NCBI GenBank assembly: GCA_963576565.1
Contig: OY755038.1
Location: 137,117,624-137,181,623, forward strand
Source of the DNA: Aspidapion aeneum
Lineage: Eukaryota; Arthropoda; Insecta; Coleoptera; Brentidae
Reading direction: 5' to 3'
Length of the DNA stretch: 64,000 nucleotides
The notes beneath the pieces are model-generated. The model was not told where the DNA came from. It saw only the letters and a program-made list of their open reading frames with translations, and made no database searches. Positions within the stretch are counted from its first letter, which is position 1. Each line of letters opens with the position of its first letter. The position numbers and the translations under genes were made by a program. Of this stretch, positions 1 through 10,639 are shown in pieces.

Positions 1-175
1 ATTAGCACTATATTTTAACGATTTTTGGTAATAATTTTAAGTCTATCTATCTATCTATCTATTTAGCTTTCTTCGATCCATCTTTGGACATAGGCCTCCC
101 CCAATATCTTCCACTCTTCTCTGTCTGTCGCCCTGTTCATCCATCTAGTCCCTGCATGTCTCATCAAATTGTCCG

Positions 176-646
176 CTATCTCATTTGGGGTCTTCCCCTA
201 CTTCTTTTATTTTGCCAAGGTCTCCAGTCTACAATGCATTTGTTCCATCGATTGTCTTTCAGTTTGATATTTTGACCAGCAAATTTCCGTTTTAATTTTG
301 CTACCTCGACTCTGACATCCCTTACTTTTGTTTTATTTCTTATCCATTCATTCCTTTTTCTATCTGTTAGCTTTACATGTAACATTTGTCTTTCCATGGA
401 TCTTTGGGCTTTTGTTACCTTATCCATGTTTGATTTTGTTAGCGTCCAGGTCTGGGATCCATATGTGAGCACAGGAAGAATACATTGGTTATACACTTTC
501 GTTTTAAGGTACTGAGGATATTTTTTATTTTTTATTATGTAGCTTAATTTACCGAATGCTGCCCAGGCCAATCTTACTCGTCTCTTGATTTCAGCTGTTT
601 GGTTTTCTTTTTTTAGTTTAATAATTTGTCTCAGATATATATTCAT
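176..646 (-). pseudogene. RTE-type LINE protein, C-terminal part
   Basis: The 156 residues match the C-terminal region of RTE/BovB-like proteins: a basic RRVRLAWAAFGKL stretch, LPVLTYGSQTWTLTK, and a Lys/Arg-rich tail ending in RSRGRPQ. After the stop, another frame (about 63-178) continues the family C-terminus (RWADN..TDREEWK..QRWIEES) up to a stop at the (TAGA)n tail, so a frameshift at about 176 caused the early stop. This region follows the reverse transcriptase and probably binds RNA or DNA. Confidence 0.75.
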
Positions 647-839
647 CTACTTGTTCTATTTTTTCTTGGTTTATTCTGGTGATATCTTCATCTGTGTTTG
701 TTATGATTTTAGTTTTAGTGTAGTTCATACTCAAGCCTATAATTTTAGCTGCTGTATCCAGTTCTCCCAGCATTTTTATAAGTTCCTCTTTCTTATCTGT
801 TATTAAGGCAATATCGTCAGCATATCTTAGGTGGTTCAA
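618..839 (-). pseudogene. RTE-type reverse transcriptase, YADD block
   Basis: The frame contains LRYADDIALIT, the catalytic YADD motif of non-LTR reverse transcriptases, then the KTKIITN thumb-proximal segment. In-frame sequence upstream of the Met (to about 905) still reads as EDVFKNLDWKEIGIKVSGQ-type family sequence, so the real domain is longer. A frameshift near 640 separates it from the C-terminal fragment, whose first residues repeat the end of this frame. Confidence 0.78.
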
Positions 840-898
840 GTATTGTCCGCTTACTTTGATGCCTATTTCTTTCCAGTCTAAGTTTTTAAAAACATCTT

Positions 899-1156
899 CT
901 AGGGCCTGGTTAAATAGTTTAGGGGATATTGTGTCATCCTGCTGACACCTTTTCTTATGCGGATTGGCTTGGTCCCTTCGTGGATTTTGATTGATGTTGT
1001 TGCTTCGCTATATATATTGGCTATTAAATCTGTGTATCTGTGATCTATTCGGCTACTAATTAAAGATGCTTTTACTGCCCAGTGCTCAATACTATCAAAA
1101 GCTTTTTCAAAGTCTATAAACGCAATATAGAGGGGAATGTTGTATTCGTTGGTCAT
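899..1156 (-). pseudogene. RTE-type reverse transcriptase, N-terminal part
   Basis: The 85-residue frame carries FEKAFDSIEHW, the reverse-transcriptase block with the first catalytic Asp, followed by KASLISSRIDHRYTDLI and a degraded RKGV segment where the family has an RGV-RQGD turn. It opens mid-domain, so the Met is not a true start, and frame is lost after the RKGV segment. It would copy element RNA into DNA at a nicked target. It is a fragment of the LINE at 42-1250. Confidence 0.75.
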
Positions 1157-1250
1157 AGTTCTTATCAGCGTATCATTTATTTCATCTATATTTTCGTTCG
1201 TTAGCTGTTCATTTAGAATTTCTTTGTATATGGCTTAATTTTCTGTAAGT

Positions 1251-2605
1251 TTACTCATGTCAAGTTGTTTATTTTTATTGTTAATTTTCCTTTCTGACCA
1301 TCCTGTGATCACTGCCTGTTGCAAAGCTATTTAGGACTGTTACATCTTTAACAATTCTTTTTCAGTAGTCAGGCTAAGCCATGTCCACTTTCGTTGCGGT
1401 TTCTTCCTATAGAAATATTTAATTGCATACATGTCTTTCCTCTAGATAGTTCATTAAGGTTGTGCCCCTGTCATTCCTTTCGCCATATCCAAAATCCCCT
1501 ATTTTGGATATTAATTTTGAGTATTTCTATTTATTTTCAAATAATTTTACCATTTAATTATTACCCTTATTGTCATGCATAATTTCAGAAAATGTCGATT
1601 TTCTGTTAAGATTTATGTTAAATGTTGTATGTTATGGTAAGAATTTTAAGATATTTGAAAGTATCAATTTGGTCTGAAAAAAAACCATTTATAAAAGTGA
1701 GCGCTTTTCAAATATACCTGGTGGGCAAAAAATCCCGACAAAATGTTTTTCGTTATAACTCTCCAACTATAACACCAATTTTACCAAAGCAAAGAGTAGT
1801 TGGCAGGGATTGATTGATCGAACATTATGTCGGAAATGTTGGATATTTTTTTGTTTGTAAGAAAGCTCTATCTTTGTTAAGCACAACGAGATAGGAATCG
1901 TTAAAAACGATTTCGGTCCCTAAAAATTGATTTTTGCTTTAACTATATTGTTTTACAGGTTGTAACGAATGTCTTCTAAATCCTGTCTGTATTAATTTCC
2001 TTATAAATACATTTTTGCCGAACCGATTTTAATAAAATATAAAGTGGAACAGATTGATTGCTTTTAAAAGATCACTATTAAAATTTGCCGTCATTGTAAA
2101 ATCCAAAATGGCGGTCATAAAAACTTTAATTTTTAAAAAGGCTGTTTATTCTTATATTTTTTGAAAATTTTTTGATTTTTTTCGGAAAAGTTTTACAGAT
2201 TATGCGATTGCCTTGCCATTTCTATGTGCATTCATTTCCTCATAAATTCATTATTACTAAACTGACAATAAAATAAACAGCATCATGGTGAAATTCTCCG
2301 CCAACTCTAAATATTGACCCTCCATAAAGGATAGTTGTTTCTTATGTTACGATAAATTTTTCGACCCTTTTTTGAATTTATTTATTAGATCCACCACTCA
2401 CAACGAGGTACTAATCATAAAAAAATAAATCCTCGCAACATACAAAGAAGTGATTCTTTCAAGAAGGACAAATTTGACTATTTTCCAACATCTTGGATTT
2501 AAAATTGTCGAAAAATTTCAATAGTTTTGTTCAAAGAGCAATACTCCTTTTTTTATTATTGAAATCGGTTCAGTGAATTTATAAGTAAATTATTGCAGAC
2601 AGAAG
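1251..2605. other. No gene seen; old AT-rich repeat-like DNA
   Basis: No open frame with recognisable protein character. There is a short hairpin around 1894-1914 (ATCGTT/AACGAT arms) and AT-rich text of the kind found in old repeats. I found no inverted termini or target duplications here. Confidence 0.5.
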
Positions 2606-2806
2606 CACTGGCGGATCCAGGGGGGGCACTAGGGGCACTTGCCCACCCCCGAGAATTTTTTGACTATACAAAAAATAAGTAAAAAGTAAGGTTTTTGCTA
2701 ATAAAAATGCAAAATTTTTCAAAAATTATATACCGTTTTTTACCAACAGAGAATGTCACCTAAAGTGAGCCCCCGCCCCCGAGAAGCACTTCTGGATCCG
2801 CCCTTG
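2606..2806. mobile_element. hAT-type miniature element (MITE) with 8-bp TSD
   Basis: A 201-base insert lies between two copies of GACAGAAG (2598-2605 and 2807-2814), an exact 8-base target duplication as made by hAT transposases. The ends are imperfect inverted repeats, CACTGGCGGATCCAG on the left and, reversed, CAAGGGCGGATCCAG on the right, resembling the CAGTGGCGGATCC ends of many animal hAT miniatures. C/G runs follow both ends. There is no coding capacity, so movement would depend on a transposase made elsewhere. Confidence 0.85.
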
Positions 2807-3069
2807 GACAGAAGTTAAAGCAACAGTTGGAATAACAATTATTATTTAAAGAACCACTAAACGGATTTTATAGATTTTATAGAATAAAATATTAATGCAT
2901 TTATGAGAAAATGATACTTGATCAAGTATCAAGGAAAATATGTAATTTTTTGAGACCGTAAGTCTGTCGCATGAGCAAAGCGAGAGTTATACATTTTAGG
3001 GATAAAAAATTCCCTTTTTAATAACTGTGTATGAGTTCGATATTACCTGAAATTAATATTGGTAAATTA
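2807..3069. other. No gene seen
   Basis: AT-rich spacer between the hAT miniature and the 29-base repeat region. No open frame or paired termini are visible apart from the duplicated GACAGAAG at its left edge. Confidence 0.4.
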
Positions 3070-3516
3070 AATTTGCAAAGCGAATTATTGACAAAAGTAA
3101 CTTTGTGAAGTAAATTTTATTAACACAAATTTATGAACCAATAATAATTCTCCAAATTCTTCGTTTGAAACTTGTAGACAATGATTTTGTTTCCAATCCC
3201 CCAAATGTTATGTACGATATCAATAGAAATACTGTTAAACATATTTTTATAAATAATTAAACACAAAATCTCGCCGCAGCGAAAATCAATGCTGCAACAG
3301 TTTTAAAAGTGTTGGATGTAAAAAATTTGCGAAGCAAATGTGTTAATGAACTAATTTGCGAAGCAAATTTTTCTCAACACAAATTTGCAAAGCAAATTTG
3401 TTAATAAACTAATTTGCAAAGCAAATTTTTCTCAACACAAATTTGCGAAGCAAATTTGGTAATAAACTAATTTGCGAAGCAAATATTTTTCAACACAAAT
3501 TTGCGAAGCGTAGCGA
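3070..3516. repeat. 29-bp tandem repeat with palindromic core
   Basis: Seven units centred on AATTTGCGAAGCAAATT recur at exact 29-base spacing (TTT anchors at 3326, 3355, 3384, 3413, 3442, 3471 and 3500). Alternate linkers (TTCTCAACACA, GTTAATAAACT) give a 58-base double unit. The core is a short inverted repeat (AATTTGC/GCAAATT). Older diverged units with near-29-base spacing lie at 3070-3135. It is not present beside the second copy of the large duplication. Confidence 0.85.
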
Positions 3517-3540
3517 ATATCATCCGTATGTTTTTAGATT

Positions 3541-4026
3541 TGAGTAAAAAATTTTGTTAAATGACCTCAAGCAATGTAAAATTTCAAGTTTGAGACAAAT
3601 CGGTTAGTAAATAAGAAAATCCGCCATTTTGGATCCGCCATTTTGATTTTTTTAAGTTTGAGTAAACATTTTTGTTAAATGACCTCAATCAATTTACTAT
3701 TTCAAATTTAAGACAAATCGGTTACTAAATAAAAAAATCCGCCATTTTGGATCCACCATTTTGATTTTTTTAAGTTTGAGTAAAAAATTTTGTTAAATGA
3801 CCTCAAGCAATTTAATATTTCAAGTTTGAGATAAATCGGTTAGTAAATAAAAGAATCCGCCATTTTGGATCCGCCATTTTGAGTTTTTTAAGTTTGAGTA
3901 AAAAATGTTGTTAAATGACCTCAAGAAATGTTATATTTCAAGTTTGAGACAAATCGGTTAGTAAATAAGAAAATCCGCTATTTTGGATCCGCCATTTTGA
4001 TTTTTTTAAGTTTGAGTAAAAATTGT
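3541..4026. repeat. 118-bp satellite array, left part
   Basis: The block TTTGAGTAAA recurs at 3541, 3659, 3777, 3895 and 4013, exactly every 118 bases. Each unit carries AAATGACCTCAAGCAAT, GACAAATCGGTTAGTAAAT and a doubled CCGCCATTTTGG motif. The array is broken at 4027 by an inverted-repeat element and resumes at 6264. The same satellite occurs at 29510-30608, 32843-33235 and, diverged, on both sides of Pao-2. Confidence 0.9.
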
Positions 4027-6263
4027 GGGTAAGTCCATATCAAATCAACCAATGGTTTGGACCTTGTCACTTTTGATTTTCATAATGTTTGGTCAAATTC
4101 TTTACTAAGTAGAAGAAGTAAACATGCAAAATTTTTGATTTTTTGGCAGTCTAGTTTTTGAGGTATTAATTTTTTGAAATGCTTAATATCGTCTTTTTTA
4201 GCACTGAATTGATTTCTTTAAACCCTTGTTATTCATAAAGTCTTGGGCATATCGAGGTAAAAGTTGCTACGTGATCTTATAGGTATACAAGCTTAATTAT
4301 GATATGCCTAGTGGCATTCTTCTTGTAAAAAAAATGCAGGGGTCTCACCACAAAATTTATTTTTGATGCAGTTTAAAAACGAATTTTTTATTTTGTTTAA
4401 TTTTTTTATATTTGTTTTCTAGACTATTTATTTACATGTAGGCCAAGTTTTATCATGGGATGACAGTGGGTTCCTATTTAAAAAATTATTTTTGTAAATT
4501 GATGTTGTTTAAAATTCTTTTATTTTACCTTAAATATAACTATTTGACAATTCCTCCACTTTACCTATAAATTAGTCGTGACTGGAATTATACTACTTCA
4601 AAAGTTTTTAATCATTTTCACCTTTTTATTTCGACGCCTAAGTTAAGATTAAACATCCACTCTGTCACATTTCTGGAATTTCTCACTATCGTGGGATGAT
4701 GTTGGTCATCATAGGGGTTGCAACATTAAGTGGAAAATACCAACCAATTTTTTTTCGATTTTCAATCTACCATTTCGATTTCGGTAACTACGTAAAATCA
4801 AATTAATTTCCAGAACGGATACGTTGCAAAGCCAAACAGACTGAGAAAACACGCTACGAAACGCCATGTTTACGCAACTTTTGTTTTTTACAAAAAATCA
4901 TCAGTCAAAATCATACGCCACCTCTGATATTTAATTACCTTACGGCCGATTTTGCTACTATTTTAAGAGCATTGGCGGTTCCTCCATAACTGCACATGTG
5001 CACGTACACTCCCAAATTTTACTTAAAAAATATTAAAATCTGACCATTCTTTAATTAATAATTTCATCATAAAGTATCAATAAACCCCAAAAAGAATTCA
5101 TCAAAGATTTGAATACTAACTAAGAATTAATACTCGGTATGTATGTGTTTGTATTTGAGTTGAAACGAGGATGCGTAGGTGGGCTAGCGCCGGCGCCGCG
5201 CTTAACTGGATCCAAATTCTGCGCACCGTTGATGTTATGTCGCATTCTAATTACGAAATATAGAATATTACAGTACACAGAATCTGGGCCTTACTTCTGC
5301 TCTTGTGAATCAGTTGCGGTGATCGATAACGCCCGAACCCTCGTGATGCCACCCACCGGTTGCCGTTGGCTGTGAAAGGTGCAGTTTAAATTAGTGTACT
5401 GAGACAACTTAGCGTTATCTGTTGGGTGTGGCTGCAATACTTTTTTGGAGTGCACCCCTAAAGTTTTACTCCACGCGCAACCACTGTTTAAGAGATAAAT
5501 AATGCAACTATTTTCATCAATATCAAACATTGCAGCGAGAAAGGGCGAAAAGGAGGCATTTATGTACAGGTTCTCAATTATTCTTGTGAGCCCGTTGTTA
5601 TGTGAGCCTGTTGTCATGTAAGTACGTTTTTTAATTAATTCTTTCTTTATTTAAATTTCAACGTAGGGAAACCTGATGCCCATGGTGTCCACGTTTTTAT
5701 AATACACATGCTACATAAATAAGATGCCTCATAACAATATGTGCACTTTAGATATTAATTTTTATTGTAATAAAAATATCAAACAATATATGCATCAAGA
5801 TATAAATAATTTTTTTAACTATGATCCCATTATCATCCCATGGTAAAATTTAGCACACGTGTAAACAAATAGTCTAAGAAAAAAATTTATAAAAATTAAG
5901 AAAAACAAAAAAATCCGTTTTTGAGATTTCATCAAAAATATAATTTTGGCATAGAACCTGCTGAAGCTATCAACACAACAAAATTTGGCTTGTGAATCGT
6001 TCTCTACAGATTGCGAGTTTCAGCTAATTATCTTAAACAGGTTAAAAATTATAGAAGTTTAAAGAAACCGATGCAGGCGAAAAATGGGTCAATATTTTTA
6101 TTTTTGGGAACGCATAACTAAAAAAATATGCAAAGAAAAAATTTAAAAATTTGTATTTTGACTTTTTATTAGGCGGAGAATAACTACACAAAAACTCACC
6201 ATCATCAAAAAACTCAAGGTTCAAAAATATTTTTAAATTGGTTGAATTGATGTGGACTTACCC
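4027..6263. mobile_element. 2.24-kb element with long imperfect inverted repeats
   Basis: The left end GGGTAAGTCCATATCAA and the reversed right end GGGTAAGTCCACATCAA are inverted repeats, flanked on both sides by TTGT (4023-4026, 6264-6267), a possible 4-base target duplication. The insert cleanly interrupts the 118-base satellite. Inverted similarity continues inward, diverged, to about 4490 and 5800; for example ATCATGGGATGA near 4455 is mirrored near 5840. No transposase-like frame is seen; the frame at 5139-5375 is low-complexity-free but unrecognised. It is best called a non-autonomous DNA or foldback-like element of unknown superfamily. Confidence 0.75.
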
Positions 6264-6590
6264 TTGTGTTAAATGACCTCAAGCAATGTAATATTTCAAG
6301 TTTGAGACAAATCGATTAGTAAATAAGAAAATCCGCCATTTTGGGTCCGCCATTTTGATTTTTTTAAGTTTCAGTAAAAAATTTTGTTAAATGACCTCAA
6401 GCAATGTAATATTTCAAGTTTGAAACAAATAGGTTAGTAAATAAGAAAATCCGCCATTTTGGATTCGCCATTTTAAATTTTTTAAGTTTGAAGATAAAAC
6501 TGTATTTAGTGAACTCAGGCACTGCAAACTTTCAAGTTTCAGACAAATCGGTTTAAAAATAAAGAAATCTGCCATTTTGGATCCGCCATT
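6264..6590. repeat. 118-bp satellite array, right part
   Basis: The satellite resumes immediately after the inverted-repeat element with GTTAAATGACCTCAAGCAAT and runs for almost three increasingly diverged units, ending with a CCGCCATTG motif near 6590. The phase across the gap is that of an interrupted unit. Confidence 0.85.
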
Positions 6591-6789
6591 GTTGTAATAA
6601 AAAACGTAAATTGTAGTGTTACCAGGTTACCAAACACTACAACTACCAAGATTCAACAGTCAACTTAATGGATTTAACTTTACTCAACAAAAACAAATTT
6701 CAAAAAAATTGCGTAAATGATTTTTAAAGATGTTTTTATATAAATAATATATTTTGTTTTTTATCTACACATTTTATCAAAAAAAATTT

Positions 6790-6862
6790 TTTTCTCAAGC
6801 GCCGAGTTGGCCCGGCGCCTAGTTGGCTGCGCCGAGTTGGCGGCGCCCAGTTGTCCTAAACC
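6790..6862. repeat. GC-rich short tandem repeat (GGCGCCGAGTTGGC)
   Basis: Alternating GGCGCC, GAGTTGGC and CAGTTGGC words form about two units of 29-30 bases in otherwise AT-rich DNA. The equivalent place in the second duplicate (33438-33525) has about one more unit, so the number has changed since the duplication. Confidence 0.7.
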
Positions 6863-6879
6863 GATATAGAACCTTCCAA

Positions 6880-7800
6880 AACTTATTATATAGAAACCCA
6901 TAAAGAGTTACCAATATTAGAAATGTTTAGCTATATTTTTGCTGAAAAAGAAATAAATTTAGTTGTATGTGAAAATATAGTAGCTGAGGCAACAGATTAC
7001 CAAAGACCAATAATAATATATCAATATCACAATGAATAACTAAATTTTAATTGAGGAATTAATGAAACAATCCGAAGAAGACGACAAAAGTACAACCGGA
7101 AAAATTTAACAAAAGATGTACAAAAATTTATTAGAGAGTAATAATCTGGAAAACCCTCTCGTAATAGACACTTCAAAAACTCTTTAAAAAAATTAATATT
7201 GACATTTTTTAAATTCTTTAGAAAAATTTAGTCTTAACCATTAATGATGAACTAACAAAGTTTGTCCAAGCATACCTTATTTCAGACAAAACTGCAAAAT
7301 CTGTAATAAATACTTTATTACTATATTTTTAACACCATTGCGGATTCATTGTAATCTTGGAAAATAATTTAATAATCAACTTCTGAAAGACCTTTCAAAA
7401 CTATGATATTAAATTAACTTTTTCTTGTACGGGACATCCTCAATCTAATGGAAGTATAGAACGTTTTTACGCAGTCTTACTTGAAATGATTCGAACTAAT
7501 CAACCGAGCATCCAAACGAACATCCTTGTGTAAAATAATGTTCTATTTTTTATATTATGTTGAAAAACGTTTACTTTGTTAAATTAGTTTCTTAAATTCC
7601 TAAAAATATTTATTAAACTAGTCACGTTATATTTTATGGCAATGAGACAAGATAACATTTCACTTGACAAAGTTCAAAAACAATTCCAAAACGTTCACTT
7701 ATTGCCACAATACTGAAGATTTAAAATTTGTAAAGGAATTGATTCAAATGCCGAACTAGTAAGTTATTGCGAATAAGAAAATTTAAACATATTTTTATTT
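6880..7800 (+). pseudogene. Ty3/gypsy integrase relic
   Basis: A decayed plus-strand pol frame is visible across many stops. The clearest block, about 7395-7500, reads NNQLLKDLSKLYDIKLTFS and then CTGHPQSNGSIERF, the classic end of the retroviral-type integrase core, with the final catalytic Glu in IER. The Asp expected before the NNQLL block has decayed to CNLGK. Upstream text (KYNRKNLTKDVQKFI near 7090) fits the integrase zinc-binding region. Stops and frameshifts throughout make it non-functional. The same relic with the same main lesions lies at 33540-34460. Confidence 0.7.
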
Positions 7801-9237
7801 TCCTTTTACTTTTTTTTAGGAATTTGAGCAAACAAATAAATTGATGAAAAAATAAATATATACAGTTTTGCTGCAAATGGTTTGCTCTTTCTGAATCATT
7901 CTATACAATCCTTGTCAATGAATAGCTTATACAGTGATATGTTATTCAATTCAACCCCAGGAACACATGGATTTACCAACTTGTTTTTGTCTTAAGAACT
8001 TAACTCGAAATTAAAAAATTTTCTTGCTTAACTACAAATGACAAAAAAGGCTTTATTCAATACCCGCATTTAAACCAACATATTAGAATATACCGGGAGT
8101 CCCAAAAGTAGCAGTCCTCTTTAAAACATTTTTTCTTCAATTTTATATGTAATTCGGTGTTTCAGTAGGTTAAATTATTTTTTTTATAACACTATAATTA
8201 AACATTTTTGACATAATTTATGTTAACTTTTGTTACTTACATGATGATGGCGTAGATACAAAAAGTATATAAATGACCTCAACAATTTTTTCCTAAGATA
8301 TTAAAAATAGCTAAGCAAGATCCCATTTTGGACTTTATTTGTACATGCATTACTAAAAATTTTTTTTGGGGTGTAAGTTTATAACCGACCACACTACACA
8401 TATTATTACTACTAGAAAATTGATATAGCCCTTGATTTTGAAGAAACACTAAGTTGACTTTGATACCTCAGAATAAAAAATCGTTGTTACTTATAATGTA
8501 TATTCTCAAAGTTTTATCAAATTTTATCTTACAAAACATAAAATTTTATATGGAGGAGAACGAGTTTTCCGACATCCTATCTGATGTTTCGAGTTTGTGC
8601 AAATAATGTTATATTTTATTTTTACCTATACTACTACTTTATAATAATGTAACATCCTACATAATTCCTCAAGTTATAAAACTGCTAAATGACACTTTAG
8701 CAATGCTTAAGAGCATAGTCTGCTATGAAAAACAGCTTGATTCAGAGGTACTTTTAGCCCCAAATTTTTCTATCTAAAAAAAGATATTTTACGGAAATGT
8801 TGGTCTTATTTTTAAGATAAAACTTAAATCTATGGTTATCCAGTCTTAGTTTTGTTTAAATTTTGACTTATGTTTTTAAAAATATTCATTCAAATATGGT
8901 AAATATTTGCTGATTTGCATGAGCTTATATCTGCTATGCAAGACCAAAATTGCAAAAAGTATTACTAGAGAACCCTATATCTAAGCTTCAACTACAAAAC
9001 AAAATAAATATAATAACTTATAATCAACGTCAAAGAAGAGACACAAACATTTCAAATATTTTAAATTTTTTACAATTTTCTACAAAAAGTAATAACTAAT
9101 TAAAAAAAAAAAGAAACAGGCTGGAACTTTGCACTATCGGAATTCACATTTCATAGAAGAATCATCTCAAATTAGCTCCTTTAAGTATTTGATAATGTTT
9201 TGATTGGATTATGACAGAAATTTGTGTTGATGTGGTT
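7801..9237 (+). other. Unassigned stretch; possible 5' part of OTU retroelement
   Basis: No gene can be supported. A 90-residue frame that is open in the duplicate (35116-35388) is broken here by a stop, and about 8950-9080 reads weakly as coding in one frame (ENPISKLQLQNKINI). This could be leader or N-terminal sequence of the OTU retroelement that follows, or the remains of the gypsy element before it. Confidence 0.3.
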
Positions 9238-9239
9238 TG

Positions 9240-10275
9240 AACAGAGATCAGTGGCGATGGAAATTGCTTATTTAATTCTGTAAGTAAATTCCTTTACAAC
9301 TCAGAAGAATTCAACCTTAATCTAAAAAAAAAATGCTGTTTCATACATTAAAGACAATTGGAATACTTTTTAAAATTTTATCGAAAATAAAGATCAAAAT
9401 TCAAAAGAAAAATACTGCGATCTTATGTCCAAAAATGGGACTTATGGTACTTATTTGGAATGCACGGCTTTATCAGAAGTATTTTTTCTAAATTTTGAGA
9501 TATTTGTATACAATCCTACTACTGACACTTTAGAAAACTCAATATTAACTTTAAAAAATTCTCCTAGAAAGATTGAAAATACCATTTACAACCAAACCAT
9601 TTATCTTTTATTTTCCGGAAATTTGGACTCTGGACATTTCGACCTTTTAAATCCAATAATAGAAGATAAAGAAATAGACAAAACTATAAACCAAACCAAC
9701 CAGGCTTTATGTACCCTTTGTGATAAAAAGTTTAAAAATGAAAATGGCCTTAAAGTTCACCAAACAAAAATGCACAATTATTTATCACAAAAAAGCTTAA
9801 ATAAAAGCAATTCTGTACAAAATCCACTAATTGAAGCTAGTATTCAGAGTAATCCTTTACATCAAAATTCAGATTCAAATTGTAACTTATGTGGAAAACT
9901 TTTTAAAAATAAGAGTTTAAAACAACACTTTTCTATTAGACATAAAAACGATTCTATTAGTGATTTAAATAAAGATACTTTGGACTCTACAGAAATAAAT
10001 TCAATTTTAAGTTATTTAAAATCTTCTGTCCCAGTTGTTAAAAGAATCCCAAAAGGTGCACGCCCTTTAATAGCGGAAGAACTTACGTCATTATTAAAAT
10101 GTTGTACATCCGAAAATAATCTTAAGCGTTGGCTTCATTTATTGTTTTGTTCGTATTTTGTACTTAAAGTCCCAGAAAAAAAGAAATAAACAAAAGCAAA
10201 TCATTATCCACTCTTATGAAGGAAAATTTAAAGAAATGGAAAGAAAGATAAAGGCAAGATAATTTATAAAATCCT
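9240..10275 (+). pseudogene. OTU protease plus C2H2 zinc-finger part of retroelement protein
   Basis: The main open frame is 9425-10189 (254 residues), but the domain starts earlier. At 9253-9270 another frame reads GDGNCLF, the catalytic Asp and Cys block of OTU proteases. A frameshift in an A-run near 9325 and a stop near 9375 separate it from the 254-residue frame, which continues the OTU fold with KNGTYGTYLE (residues 3-12) and SGHFDLL (69-75, the catalytic His). Two C2H2 fingers follow: C96-C99-H112-H117 and C153-C156-H168-H173. The C-terminal PVVKRIPKGARPLIAEEL leads towards the reverse transcriptase, and frame resumes past a poly-A slip near 10180 (KSKSLSTLMKENLKKW). The fingers probably bind target DNA. 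The protease may process the polyprotein or remove ubiquitin; that role is inferred. Confidence 0.75.
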
Positions 10276-10639
10276 TTATTTATTTATTTACGGCCAATGC
10301 CATTTTACAAATTTGATTATTAATCGAAACTACATACTACAAAAGCGAATATTAATTAGGTAATAAAATTGGATATTAGCTAAATCTGTGAAATTACTTA
10401 AATCTATAATATCATACATATAATAGAACACAATTTACATTTTATACTTAGTTAACTAGGGTACAAGGTTTAAGTTTAAAATTTCAAGTTTACAAAGTTT
10501 AAATTAAAAAAATTAAATTTAAGTTCGCGTTCTAGTTTTTAGTTATTAGTTTTTCGTCTATGACCACGTATCAAACTGATAGTAGGTAGCAAAAGTGAAG
10601 CATGGAAACACTATTCCGTCATAAAATGTTATAAGTAAC

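Larger units (their letters stand above)
42..1250 (-). mobile_element. RTE-type LINE, 5'-truncated, decayed
   Basis: Three minus-strand frames read in order as one non-LTR reverse transcriptase: an FEKAFDSIEHW block, a YADD active-site block and the C-terminal LTYGSQTWTL block. This order is typical of RTE/BovB-like elements. The 3' end is a (TCTA)n run at 42-63, read as (TAGA)n on the coding strand, just after the stop codon; short-repeat tails of this kind are usual for the clade. The endonuclease and the first part of the reverse transcriptase are missing, and frame breaks lie near 176, 640 and 900, so the copy is dead. Confidence 0.85.

Noticed and set aside
1394..1813. Frames at 1394-1582 and 1622-1813
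   Set aside because: Short, with no family signature, and in AT-rich DNA with no supporting context.
3322..3516. CRISPR-like array of 29-bp units
   Set aside because: The units are contiguous and alternate between two fixed linkers; there are no unique spacers and the genome is eukaryotic.
5139..5617. Pair of overlapping frames conserved in both duplicates (5139-5375, 5291-5617)
   Set aside because: Conservation is explained by the recent duplication; neither resembles a protein family and they overlap in antisense inside a non-coding inverted-repeat element.
9425..10189. Two-finger C2H2 protein as a host transcription factor gene
   Set aside because: It is duplicated with transposon sequence, is preceded by an OTU block in a shifted frame, and its C-terminus runs on towards a retroelement reverse transcriptase.
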